This document shows, in pieces, positions 11,957 through 22,882 of a stretch of DNA of 64,000 nucleotides. The notes below the pieces were generated by a model. It saw only the letters and a program-made list of their open reading frames with translations, was not told the DNA's origin and made no database searches. The translations under genes and the position numbers were made by a program. Numbering within the stretch: the first letter of the stretch is position 1; the number at the start of each line of letters is the position of its first letter. The DNA comes from Larix kaempferi. Lineage: Eukaryota; Streptophyta; Pinopsida; Pinales; Pinaceae. Location of the stretch: the NCBI GenBank assembly GCA_027924585.1, contig BSBM01000486.1, positions 44,014,501-44,078,500 on the forward strand, in the 5' to 3' direction.

Positions 11957-12738
11957 TATTGGAATATTCTCCCCATCATTTTTCAGTTTTGCATGTCTAC
12001 ATGCATCCAGTCATCTGCATGCATCCAGTCATCACCTTGATGGTCCTCCCAGCACCTAGAGCTTGTTCCTAGCTCTCCAGAGCCTATCTACAGCCCCCAG
12101 TTGACCTCCCACCTACCTAAAGTTCCTTCTTTGAGTTTATGCATGCCAAGTGCGCCTTTGCTCACCTACCACACTCAGTTAGTGCACCTTTGCTCACCTA
12201 CCTTCAATTATCACTCAGTTAGGGCGCCTTATCTTACCTACCGGGAGTTATCACTCAGTTAATGCATGGATTGAGTAGTTCTTCCACTGATTTCTCATCC
12301 CAACTACTTGTAGCTCCTAGTAAGATAGTTTTGGAGTGCCACTTGACCCTATGAAAGCTTCATGCGTCCCCCTTGCAGTCTCCATTCCCTGATTTATGCT
12401 GATATGGTTTTGTTAGACTCAGTTGGACACACTTGACTGACTCTTACCATTTATGACTAATACTACTAACTGGATGATGTCTCCATAGTTATCCAAGCTA
12501 GACTTTGAGCTCATATTCGAATTCCCTACTTGGCTAATTCGAATCCTATATGATGCTAGTTCATAGTTATTGTAACCACATTCTTTACATTCATTATTCA
12601 TTGTATGATACTGATATTGTCTATTATTCTGTGTTTATGAGTGATTATTGAGTGCCTCCTTCTCTTCTTCTTTGCAACATTCTTGATATTTTGATTGTGA
12701 GTTTGTTATAGTTGCTAGATCCCTTTCATATTATCACA
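11957..12738 (+). repeat. 5' LTR of the 4.3-kb copia-type element
   Basis: 782 bp, beginning TATTGGAATATTC (the expected TG has become TA) and ending ATTATCACA directly before the primer site. It pairs with 15461-16242 over its full length. Confidence 0.85.
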
Positions 12739-12750
12739 TGGTATCACAGC
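12739..12750 (+). other. Primer binding site (initiator-Met tRNA type)
   Basis: TGGTATCACAGC directly follows the LTR. It differs at one base from the common plant site TGGTATCAGAGC, complementary to the 3' end of initiator tRNA-Met. Confidence 0.8.
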
Positions 12751-13056
12751 AAGAAGCAGTTATTCGAATTGCAGCCATTGCAACAGTAGTTGCAGCATTT
12801 CTTTGAACAGCTATCTTTCACTTGAGCACCAGAAGCCTCTGATTTTCCACAACAAATCCTGGTGCTATTACTTGAATTCATTGGATAAATCCACTGAGGT
12901 CTATCTAGGTGTGAAGGACTTATTCTATGTGCTCATTGTTCAAAAGGTAGTGTTTAGTCGAAGTGTAGCATTCTCCATCAGCAAAAACTCTTCTTGTTTT
13001 GCAAGTTTATTCACCCGTTCGAATTCTTCTTCAACAATTCGACCTTCTCTATTCAA

Positions 13057-14145
13057 ATGGATCTAAATCTCACATCTTCCAACTATGTTGAATGGAAATC
13101 CAAGATGACTCTCTTCATGAGATCCAAGAGCTTCACCACGATACTCAATGGAACAATGGTAGAACCACTCAGTGCAGTTGAAAAGTCCAAGTACTTGGAT
13201 AGGCTTGATGAAGCAGTTGGCCTTCTCCTTCTCTCAATTTTTTAAGATATTCACTTCCATGTCATCAATCTTACATTTCCTAAAGAAGTTTGGGACAAGC
13301 TCGAATCCCTTTTTGGACATAAAGATGATATGAAAGGTCACAAATTGGAGAATGAACTTATCTGTTTGAGTCCAGACAGCTTCGAATCAATCAATGCCTC
13401 CCTCACCAAGTTCAAAAGCTTGATATCACCGTTGAAAAGATATGAGATAGTGAAAGAAGAGAAAAAACACATGGTTTCAGTTGATCCATCTTCTGATCTG
13501 AAGTCTAAGCAAAAGATGTCACTTACTACTCTAGAAGTTGAAGAGACCTTCACAATCTCTACTTCTCATGAGCTTGTTGATGTGCAAGATGATGACCTAC
13601 TGAGCATATTGGAAGATTTGGGAGGCAATGCATTCGCCCCCCTTGATCAAAATATTCGTATGGACTCCTATTTGGTCATTGGCACATGTTTTCAGAGATT
13701 CATCGAAGATGGAAGACTGTATCATTCACTTGAGTTCAAGTCTAATGCATATCCTTGTGATTTTGGTTTTGATCTCACCCTTGTTGGTTCAAAGAAGATC
13801 ATAAGAAACCATCGTCAAATTCTTGGATCTGATTTGAAGTTCAAGCCATCACCATTATATCATGGTTCATTTGATTATGATCTCACCCCTGCTGGTTCAA
13901 AGGAGATATCAAAGAACTACATACACTTTCATGGAGTTGATGCACCTGTTGATGTGCAAGATGATGACCTACTAAGTATTTTGGAGGAAAAATTAGATTT
14001 GGAAGGTAATGCATTCACTCTCCCTCATCATATGCTTTCTTTTGATTCCTATTTGGTCATTGGCACATGTTTTCAGAGTTTAATTAACGATATATGGAAG
14101 ACTCTATCATTTGCTTGGGTTCATGACTCGTGCACCTTTCTGTGA
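13057..14145 (+). pseudogene. Copia gag N-terminus fused to a repeated novel domain
   Basis: From ATG at 13057 one frame stays open to 14145 except for a TAA at 13243-13245. The first 150 codons resemble a copia gag: NYVEWKSKM near the start, then EVWDKLESLFG and KGHKLENELI; the same text is seen in the gag of the element at 36630-49126. After about codon 170 the sequence is unlike gag. A module with VDVQDDDLLSILE, DSYLVIGTCFQ and CDFGFDLTLVGSK begins near 13576 and again near 13948, a 372-bp (124-codon) duplication; the second copy continues in a shifted frame after 14110. Function of the module is unknown. No protease or RT follows. Confidence 0.6.
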
Positions 14146-14515
14146 TTTTGGTTTTGATTTCACCCCTGTTGGTTCAAAGGAGATCATGAGAAACCATCTT
14201 CCAATCCTTGGATATGTTTTGCTTGCATCCATTGTTGGAGAACTCAAGCACATGTTTTTGGAGCATGATTCATTTCTTCCCAAGAGGAAGATAACTCTTT
14301 TTGAGAGAATGCTAGATCTAGATCCACAATAACCTGAAGATATAGCACCTATTGGTTCATGGGCCACCACCACTATTGCATCCACCAGTAATCTTGTTGA
14401 AGATCTACCATCATCATTTCATAGTTTCTTTGGTCATGATCTCACCTATGTTAGTTCTAAGGAGATATCAAGGAACTGCCTACACATTCATGGTTTTGGT
14501 TCTACCTCTATTGGT

Positions 14516-15142
14516 TTGAATCACATGCTTCATGATGACCTTCATATTATGTTTTTGCAGCATGATCCACTTCTTCCCAAAACGAAGATACCTCCTCCTT
14601 TGATTGATGATCAAGACAGCAAAGCATCATCACATGAGATTTCAGATTCAGAGTTTGTATGTGATGATGAGCCAGTTTTACTTGCTTCTTCTCATGAGAT
14701 TTCGGATTCAGAGTTTGGATGTGATGATGAGCCAGTTTTACTTGCTTCTTCATGTGAGATTTCAAATTCAAAGTTTGGATGTGATGATGCATCTTTACAT
14801 GATACTTCAAATTCAGAATCTAAAGATGGAGATGATGATGAGGAAATGCTAGACCCAGATCCACAAGAACCTGAAGGTCTAGCAACTGATGATGAAGATG
14901 AGCGAATGGGAGATCCAAATCCACAAGAACTTGAAGATCTCTCACCTCTTTGTCCTCTTCTTCCTCGATGGGAAACCACTGCTCCCCGATCAGCTAGATC
15001 ATATTTTCAGCATGGAAGGTTTCATCCTTCTCACATTATTGATCCTCTTTCTCGATGGGCTACCACTGCTCCCCGATCATCCAGATCATATTTTCAGCAT
15101 GGAAGGTTTCATCCTTCTTACTTTACTGATCCTCTTCTTTGA
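14516..15142 (+). pseudogene. Acidic repeat ORF in the 4.3-kb element
   Basis: A 208-codon ORF. It starts with text homologous to the preceding module, then has three 60-bp tandem copies (about 14630-14810) encoding a SSHEISDSEFGCDDEPVLLA unit. An Asp/Glu-rich stretch with DPDPQEPEGLA follows; it matches the DPxPQGLEDLA linker before RT in the copia element at 46485. Three copies of an 87-88-bp unit (from 14967, 15054 and 15142) encode RSYFQHGRFHPS. The stop falls in the third copy. No known domain. Confidence 0.5.
14630..14810 (+). repeat. 60-bp tandem repeat, three copies
   Basis: CATGAGATTTC-GATTCAGAGTTTG recurs every 60 bp with few changes. The unit is in frame and encodes 20 acidic residues. 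Confidence 0.75.
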
Positions 15143-15225
15143 TGGGCAGCCACTGCTCCCCGATCTGCCAGATCATACTTTTAGCATGTAAGGGTTCATC
15201 CTTGTGAAATTCCTGATCCATTTCA
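14967..15225 (+). repeat. 87-bp tandem repeat, three copies
   Basis: GATGGG-ACCACTGCTCCCCGATC begins at 14967, 15054 and 15142. The units keep frame for two copies; the third has one extra base and a stop. Confidence 0.75.
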
Positions 15226-15450
15226 GACCTATCGATCCTTCTTTGAAAAAGGACACTTACCCCTTCAAGGGTGAGAGATGATATGCTTCATTAGCATCCT
15301 TCAGTCTATTTTGAGGGAGGGCTTTCTTCCCACTGGGTTTTCCCTCTTTCCTCACTTGGTTTATTTAGATTCATTGTATGGGGTGACCTTTGGTCTTAGT
15401 CACCAGGGCCCTATTTTACTATTTTTCAGTTATTTCCTCATAGTATAGCT

Positions 15451-16242
15451 TGGGAGGGGGTGTTGGAATATTCTCCCCATCATTTTTCAGTTTTTCATGT
15501 CTGCATTCATCCAGTCATCTACATGCAATTGCATGCATCCAGTCATCACCTTAATGGTCCTCCCAGCACCTAGAGCTTGTTCCTAGCTCTCCAGAGCCTG
15601 TCTACAGCCCCCAGTTGGCCTCCCACCTACCTAAAGCGCCTTCTTTGAGTTTCTACATGCCAAGTGTGCCTTTGCTCACCTACCACACTCAGTTAGTGTG
15701 CCTTTTCTCACCTACCTTCAGTTATTACTCAATTAGGGCACCTTATCTCACCTACCGGGAGTTATCACTCAGTTAGTGCATGGATTGAGTAGTTATTCCA
15801 TTGATTCCTCATCCTAACTACCTGTAGCTCCTAGTTATCTAGCTTTGGAGTGCCACTTGACCCTATGACAACCTCATGCACCCCCCTTGGAGTCTCCATT
15901 CCTTGATTTATGCCTAGATGGTTCTGTTAGACTCAGTTGGACACACTTGACTGACTCTTACCATTTATGAATGATTATACTAACTGGATGATGTCTCCAT
16001 AGTTATCCAAGCTAGACTTTGAGCTCAGATTCGAATGCCCTACTTGGATAATTTGAATCATATAGGATGATAGATCATAGTTATTGTAACACATTCATTA
16101 TTCATTGTATGATACTGACATTGTCTATTATTATGTGTTTATGAGTGATTATTGAGTGCCTCCTTCTCTTCTTATTTGCAACATTCTTGAGAGTTCGATT
16201 GTGAGTTTGTTACAGTTGCTAGATCCCTTGCAGATTATCACA
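15451..16242 (+). repeat. Polypurine tract and 3' LTR of the 4.3-kb copia-type element
   Basis: TGGGAGGGGG (15451-15460) abuts TGTTGGAATATTC at 15461. The LTR ends ATTATCACA at 16242 and is followed by the target duplication TTTTC. Scattered substitutions and small indels against the 5' LTR indicate an older insertion than the gypsy element. Confidence 0.85.
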
Positions 16243-16382
16243 TTTTCAATCTTATTATTTGATATATTTAGTGTGATTAAATACTCAGATCTAAGTACTC
16301 AACGGTGGTATTAGAACACTTTCCATGACATAGTTAGGAATATTTTCTCCTTCTTGTTTTTGTAGATTTAGAACCATGCCAT

Positions 16383-16934
16383 TGTTAGAATATGTAACAA
16401 TGAATTGTGTGGTATTGTTTGTAAAATACAATGAAAAGACATAAACAACTCTAATATTATAAAATAGAGTTATCCCGCATGCACCATGCAATTAATTCTC
16501 TTATAACCATTCTTTATATAAGAGAGCTGGAAAGATATTCATCCCACATGTGTTATGGGATGTAAATATTCCATACTTCTTGGTATATAATAGAGGTTAA
16601 GGAGACTCTTTTGGGTATGTTGTGTATGTCATTTTCACACACATCATTGTGACATGATGTGAATATGGAGATTGATGCATATGTGGAGATGCCTTATATT
16701 GTAATATGGATATTTTTGATGATATAGAATACCAAACCTTCCATGCATGTTCCCCATTTGGGTTTTGCCATGTATATCTGGTGTATTGTTCTTTTGTTCT
16801 CTTGTCTCTTATTTCTTACATGGTTATTGTTGTTTGTATGGATAGAAGGATAGACTAGTATATATTTTCTACTGATTTACATGTTAGTGTAAATGTATTG
16901 TTGTATGCTTATGCATATTGTCAATATTCTAACA
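16383..16934 (+). repeat. Left LTR, 552 bp
   Basis: Starts TGTTAGAATATGTAAC, ends TCTAACA beside the primer site. Shares long blocks (ACTCTAATA-TATAAA-TAGAGTTATCCC, GTGTTATGGGATGTAAA) with 19291-19716. A TATATAAGAGAG core is the likely TATA box. Confidence 0.75.
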
Positions 16935-18931
16935 TGGTATCAAAGCTAGTTTCTATGCTCTACCTTCTTTAGTAATTCTTTGAATTTTTTTAGAAGCAAT
17001 TATTCTTCATATTTGAGAGTTGGTTCCTCCATATTTTTTAGATTTGGCATCCAATTTATCATACACAAGTGGACATAGTTTTTTAGATCTAATCATTTTG
17101 TTGCATAACCCTAACCCTCGTGGAGAAATGTTTAAGGTAAAATTGGGTGGAAATTTTCAAATCAATTTATGGAACTTCTTATTAATATTTTGAAAAAAAA
17201 AATTACATATCTGATTTCCTCTCACAAAAATACTCAATTTCAAAAAAAAATCGTCTCATTTGGTGTTCAGAAAGTGGAGATATTGTTGATTTAAAATCAT
17301 CTATTTTCCAGGGTTTTGGTAACGATTGCGTGAATTGCAGAGTGAATATATTTTAACAGAGTGCCCAAATTTATGTTCTGTCTATGAAAAGTAGATGTAG
17401 AATAACCACTTTAGTTATGAAAATAGGTTATAACCAATATTTTGAACAATATTGATCAACTTATGGTCATTTTAAATTTTCAACATTGGTGAGAAATTTA
17501 TGGTCTATTCGCTCTTATCTTGAAATTCTTGTCATGAGCTTCTTGTTCTCTTTGCTTTAGGGTTTATGTTTTTAGTTTTTTCATCATGTTTATAGAGGTT
17601 TCCTTGTTCCTTTTTTAGTTGTCTCTAACCTTCTTGTGTGGAAGATGTTTTAACATTTTTAGGGGCATGGATCTCTAGTATGGTAATGGTGACAACAAGA
17701 AATGAACCTATGCTTAGGACATAGTTGCTTGATGGCTATATTTTCATATCTATAAGTGATATCATTGTTTTATTTGATCATTTTTTTTGCTCAATATTCT
17801 AACATTCTCTCACTCTTATAATATTGATGATGCTTTTGACATGGTGTCAATTTTTCTTATTATTTTATCTCAGTATCTTATTATGCTCACTCATTATATG
17901 TTGTTGCCAACCTTTGTTATGTAAAAGAAATTCCATATGATCATATTTCTTTCATGTCATGTTATGTATCTTTTTTCTTGTGTAATTGTGGGTTTATCAT
18001 GTTTATTATATGCTTTACTCTTAGAATTTCTTTTGTACGGATTATCTCTCTATTTAATTCACTTTCTCCATAAGGATTTTTGTAAAGAGTTGTGCGATAG
18101 CTTGATTCTTTCATTTCTTCCCATCTTAAGCTTATTGTTGTGGTTATCTCTGGTCCTTCAACATTGTTCCTCTTATTTCACCTTATCCTTGATAGCAGCA
18201 AAGTGGAAACCTTTTTTTATTCAGGATGGTTGATGTTAAGAATGAATATAATGTAATCAAATTCATATTATATCATTATATTCCAATAATAATATGAAAT
18301 GGACATCCATATTCTGATGTAAAGTCATGATGGTTATATGTGAGCTAAAACTTTTGATGGATAGACCATTGGGGTATTGTATTTGTAATGCAATCTTCAT
18401 TATAGTTCTTTGGTTATGAATAATGTCTGCTAGAAAAATTTCGATGGATATATATGTGGTTCTTGTATTCGTGAAGAGGTCTACTATTCTTGCATATTTC
18501 AACTTGGTTGTGAAGACTGATTGCTTGGATCATGTTTTGATGCATAGGCCATCTGGGTCTTGCATTTTCAATATAATATTTGTGATGGATAGATATGTGG
18601 TTCTTGTATTCATGATGCGGTCTATGGAAGAGTTCTTTCAGCTATCATATGGGTTACAGTTTGTGATGACTATATTCTTGCCACGGTCTTTTGTATTGGC
18701 CATCGGAATTTTCTATACACTAATATGGTGTTCTGCAATAGTTCACTGTATAGCTTGGTTCAAATTCAATTTCATGATTTAGTGAGAAGTGATTGTTATC
18801 TTCATCATCTTCATTAGGCAAATTGTGTTCTTATTTTCATCTTATGGTGCGTTTTGGAAGTTTTCATCAAGGGGGATGTTAGTGTAATGCCACCTTCCTC
18901 TATTTGTATTCTTTCTCCTAGACATCATTAA
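16935..18931. other. Internal region of the 16383 element, no domain recognised
   Basis: Primer site TGGTATCAAAGC at 16935, then T-rich sequence. Loose repeats of a GGATAGATATGTGGTTCTTGTATTC type occur at about 18440 and 18590. ORF 18423-18782 is open for 119 codons but looks like repeat-derived text. Confidence 0.5.
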
Positions 18932-19290
18932 TGTAAGGTTTTTCATTAAACCTAAACTTTCAAATGTTGGTAAAATTTCCAAACCAAGCACACACATAAT
19001 CCCATGATCCTAGTGTGTCAATCAGTCCACAATATATTCCCATGGATGTTGCAGTTATTCCAACACTACTCCATCTCCCCCCCTCTGACATAATTTAAGG
19101 GAAATGAACATGGTGGAAGTCTCTAATACCATGTAAGGTTTGTCGTTAAACCAGAACTTGCAAATGTTGGTAAAATTTCCAAACCAATCACACACACTTA
19201 GTCCCAGAATCCCAATGTGGTAGTTAGTCTACAATATATTCCTAGAGGTGCGACATTTATTACAAAACTACTCCAACAATTAAGGGAGAG
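18932..19290 (+). repeat. 200-bp tandem duplication beside the right LTR
   Basis: TGTAAGGTTT begins at 18932 and 19132. Both copies hold CAAATGTTGGTAAAATTTCC and end in an AATT-AAGGGA purine run, the second of which is the polypurine tract of the LTR at 19291. The internal end of the element was thus duplicated. Confidence 0.7.
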
Positions 19291-19731
19291 TGATAGAATA
19301 TGTAATGATGACTTGTGTGGTATTGTTGGTAAAATATAATAAAAATGCATAAATAACTCTAATACTATAAATTAGAGTTATCCCAGATTCATCATGTAAT
19401 TAATTCTCTTATAATCATTCTTTATATAAGAGAGGTGGAAAGTTATTTATCCCACATGTGTTATGGGATGTAAATTCCATAACTCTTGGTATATAATAGA
19501 GCAGAAGGAGACCCTTTTGGGTATGTTGTGTATGCCATTTGTACTTTAGAGATGCCTTATATTATAAGATAGAGATTTATGATGATATGGAAGGCCAAGC
19601 CTTCCATGGATTTTTCACCACTTGGGGTTTTACCACATATATCTAGTGATTGTTCTCTTGTTCTCTTGTCACGTGTTCCTGCATGATTATTGTTTCTTGT
19701 ATATATAGAAGGCTAGAATATTAGATCTTTG

Positions 19732-20611
19732 CTAGCCTTCTATCTATACAAGCAAGAATAATCATGTAGGAACAAGCGACAAGAGAACAAGAGAACAATA
19801 CACTAGATATATGTGGTAAAACCCCAAATGGGGAAACATCCATGGAAAGCTTGTTCTTCTATTGATCTTCATAAATATCCAATATTACAAGAGAGATCCA
19901 CCCTTCATTTTCTTCACGGATTTACAATAACATCACAATGCATTCACAAGATATCCCAAAGGCTCTCTCTCACCTCTATTATATACCAAGAGGTATGGAA
20001 GAATAACATCCCAAAATACATGTGGGATAAATGATTTTCATCCTCTTTATATAATAAATGGTAATAGGTGCATATTAATCTATGATGCATGTGGAATAAC
20101 TCCTTGTTACATGAGATTAGATCTATTTATGCCTTCTAATGCTAGATAATACATCTTATGACATCATACTAGACATCATTACACATGTAATATTAAAATT
20201 ACACATTCCAACACCCCCCCTTAATGATGACTATGAGAACATCACATAAATGGAGGAAAATGAAACTACACTAGATTTGCCCCTTGATGACAAATTCCCG
20301 TATTCCAAACATATTGTGAAAATACATGGAATTTGCTTCCATCATATATTTGGTGAAGATATCAGTTGTTTTGTTTTTCTGTGGGACAATGATGAGAGAC
20401 ACAAAATGGAGTATATCTAATAAAATGGGCACATATCGGTCATTTGGACACCTTTTTTATGAAAAAAAAGTGTTTCACATTGTAAACAATGCTTTGAATG
20501 CAATGGAATAGGTCTCACATCCAAGGAATTCTCAAAAGTGTCGAAACCAGAACCACCATTTCGGCCCTCCTTCGCTAATACAAGCTCTAAATCCACAAGA
20601 AACACCTCCAA
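19732..20611 (-). mobile_element. Inverted copia 3' remnant: RNase H end plus truncated LTR
   Basis: On the minus strand a G-rich tract (complement of CCCCCCCTT, 20214-20222) abuts TGTTGGAATGTG at 20213. The LTR then runs to 19732, where it meets the right LTR of the previous element head-on. Upstream on the same strand, 20349-20363 encodes DIFTK, the conserved end of copia RNase H, in text with several stops. Both facing LTRs lack their last 100 or so bases. The LTR is related to, but distinct from, the 16383 family. Confidence 0.65.
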
Positions 20612-20653
20612 ATGACAGAGAATCCTCCCAAATTGTTCCCTCTATCACATAGA

Positions 20654-21625
20654 CACTACAATAAGAAAGGCATGTAGTTACAAGAAAAAAAAATCACAAT
20701 AACCTCATTGGTGACAATCAAAAGGGCCTTCGTCACCAAAACCCGAACGTCACCAAAGGCATCGTAACCAAAAGTGAAAGGAGATATGGAGACATGCTAA
20801 GTCCATCACCAATTTCAAAGGACAATAGAGACATAGCTTTAATGACCATCACCATAATCTCATTGGTGACGGTAAAAATGGCTCCCGTCACCAAAAATAG
20901 AATGTCACCAAAGGCAGCATAACCAAAAGTGAGGAGATATGGAGACGCCCTATGTTTTCAATGAATAAGCATCAATCATGATGGTCAGATACCATCTCCA
21001 ATTCCAAAGGACAATAGTGACATAGTTGTAAATACCATCAAAATAACTGCATTGGTGACAGTTAAAATTTCCCCCATCACCAAAAATCTGAACGTCACCA
21101 AACGCAACGCAGCCAAAAGTGAGGATATATGGAGACGCGCTATGCCTGTCACAGATAAGCATCAATCGTGATGTTCGAAGAACATCTCCAATTCCAAAGG
21201 ACAACAGTGACTTATATTTAATGATCGTCACCATAACCTAATTCGTGGCAGTTAAAATGGCCCCTGTCACCAAAACCCGAATGTCGCCAAAGGCAGCGTA
21301 GCCAATATAGGAGATATGGAGATGTGCTATGTCCATCACCATTAAATTGTTATTACAACAATGACCATCATCATAACCTCATTTGACAATGCATGGTAAA
21401 GGATCAGCACCATTTACATTCAATTTAAAAAGAAAAAAATTGTTCCGAACCTTCAATGATAGTCACCGAAGTTTCATTAATGGTAACGGTCACAAATAAA
21501 CATCACCGTTAATTTCTGCAATGGTGATGTGCACAAAATTAAATGTCACCATTGAATTTTTCAACGGTGATGGTCACAAAATTAAACATCATCGTTAATT
21601 TCTTCTACGGTGACGTGTAGAGAAT
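20654..21625. mobile_element. CACTA-like terminal and subterminal repeat region
   Basis: CACTACAATAAGAAAGG at 20654 resembles the plant CACTA (EnSpm) terminal motif CACTACAAGAAA. It is followed by subterminal repeats of the type common in that superfamily: GGTGACGGT...CCCGTCACCAAAA blocks beginning at 20705, 20861, 21050 and 21239 (spacing 156, 189, 189 bp), and then 43-bp units at 21504, 21547 and 21590 that each contain a CACCGTT/AACGGTG inverted pair. No transposase and no matching opposite end were found, so this is a terminus or a non-autonomous remnant. Confidence 0.45.
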
Positions 21626-22882
21626 TAAATGTCACCTCTAATTCAAAATTTAAAGTGAAATTTTGGGGCTCTGAATTTTTTGTCTATTTCAGTGTGACTT
21701 CAGAAGTGACTTTATGGTGCAGCCCTGTAGGGTTAAAACAAATCAAACACACTGCAAAACTGCAGCAACACGGAGTGCATAGCCTCTTTCAAGAAATAAT
21801 TTGAAACAGTCTTCCAAACACAGAAAAGACCATTAAAATTTCTCATTCAGCTATTAAAATTTGAGCAGAAAATGGCAGATTACTTAAAAATTACAAAGTT
21901 TGCTAGGAACTCTTGATTCACATTTAGCTTAAAAATTCCCCCTTGGTCGCAGTCTCAGGCAGGGTTTACAATTTATCAACCAAAATTCAAATTCAGAAAA
22001 TTATTATAGATATCTAGTCTTAGCTTCTCTACTTGCTCTTCCCTTTCCTATTCTTCCTCTCTTCTCTTCTCTATGTTATGTCTTCTCTTCTTCTATCCTG
22101 TAATTTCTTGGCGGTAGTTATACACAGGATTTAGGTATACAATCTAGCATTTGCCTTTCCTTGAACCAAAATTAATTTGGGAAATAAATTTTAGAATCAT
22201 CTAATTCACAGCCACATGAAGACTAAAAATACAAGTTATCCAATCTTGATTACATACTAAAAATAAAATTATTCTAAAAATACAAGTTATCCAATCTTGA
22301 TTACATACTACAAATAAAATGATTTAGTCATAGAAGATACCACTAATACCTTTTATCAATTAGCTATGTAGATGGTTGGTTGAATGCTAATAAGAAGATA
22401 CCAATAAATTTCTCCATTGTTAGTCACTTGATGTACTTTTGAGTCCCATAGACCTAATTTGATAGTTTGTGGACATTAATACCATCCAACTTCAATCAGG
22501 AAAAGACCACATTAAAAATATTGCATATGTACAGGTTTTCAAAAATTCAATATGGGAAGTTCATCCAATAAAATTGTTCAAACTTATGGCCTGAGAAGAG
22601 GTATAAAATTTCATGTCACAACATGAAAATAGATGATTAATTGTAGCAGCCACGACAATTTAATTTTGGCAATTTATTAGCATGGCCCTATAAGATGGTC
22701 GTTTATTGTAGTCTTGTGTCACTACATGACACAACTAAATCTGTGTTGAATGATAGGATACATATCAATCCCGATTGGTCATGAATGCATTATCCTAAGT
22801 TTAATTAGTCCTTGCATGTTTGCTGAGATGTCAAGTTTGTAGAAATTCATACGGCAGCATAAGAAAGATAAGATCAATAAAC
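21626..22882. other. AT-rich flank of the gypsy element
   Basis: No coding sequence is supported. It contains a 51-bp tandem duplication (22223-22273 and 22274-22321, CTAAAAATACAAGTTATCC). The last five bases, TAAAC, are the target duplication of the gypsy insertion. Confidence 0.6.

Larger units (their letters stand above)
11957..16242 (+). mobile_element. Non-autonomous copia-type LTR retrotransposon, 4.3 kb
   Basis: Two 782-bp LTRs (11957-12738 and 15461-16242) flank a 2.7-kb internal region. A perfect 5-bp target duplication TTTTC lies at 11952-11956 and 16243-16247. The primer site matches initiator-Met tRNA and a polypurine tract precedes the right LTR. The internal region keeps an N-terminal copia gag and a linker resembling the integrase-RT linker of the copia element at 36630-49126, but no protease, RT or RNase H. 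Its place is taken by repeat-rich ORFs. The 3' untranslated text is nearly the same as that of the 36630-49126 element, so that family is its likely source and helper. Confidence 0.85.
11558..16305 (+). mobile_element. Older 5' LTR interrupted by the copia-type element
   Basis: Removing the insertion at 11957-16242 (and one copy of its target duplication) joins TGTTGGGATCC at 11558 to a block ending TACTCA at 16301. It is followed after ACGG by TGGTATTAGAACAC at 16306, a primer-site-like sequence of the initiator-Met type. The rejoined LTR would be about 450 bp. It has a TATA box (ATATATAAATAAGG) near 11775. Only one LTR is visible; its internal region is itself interrupted at 16383. Confidence 0.4.
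16383..19716 (+). mobile_element. Non-autonomous copia-type element with truncated right LTR
   Basis: Left LTR 16383-16934 (552 bp, TGTTAGAATATG...TATTCTAACA) is followed by the primer site TGGTATCAAAGC at 16935. The right LTR starts at 19291 (TGATAGAATATG) after a purine tract AAGGGAGAG, and matches the left copy for about 425 bp before the similarity stops at 19716. The 2.36-kb internal part is AT-rich and has no gag or pol that I can see; the longest ORF (18423-18782) shows no known domain. Because the right end is lost, no target duplication can be tested. Confidence 0.7.

Noticed and set aside
20654-21625. CRISPR-like or regulatory array
   Set aside because: Units are diverged, contain inverted arms and lack unique spacers; composition and the CACTA terminus suit plant transposon subterminal repeats better.
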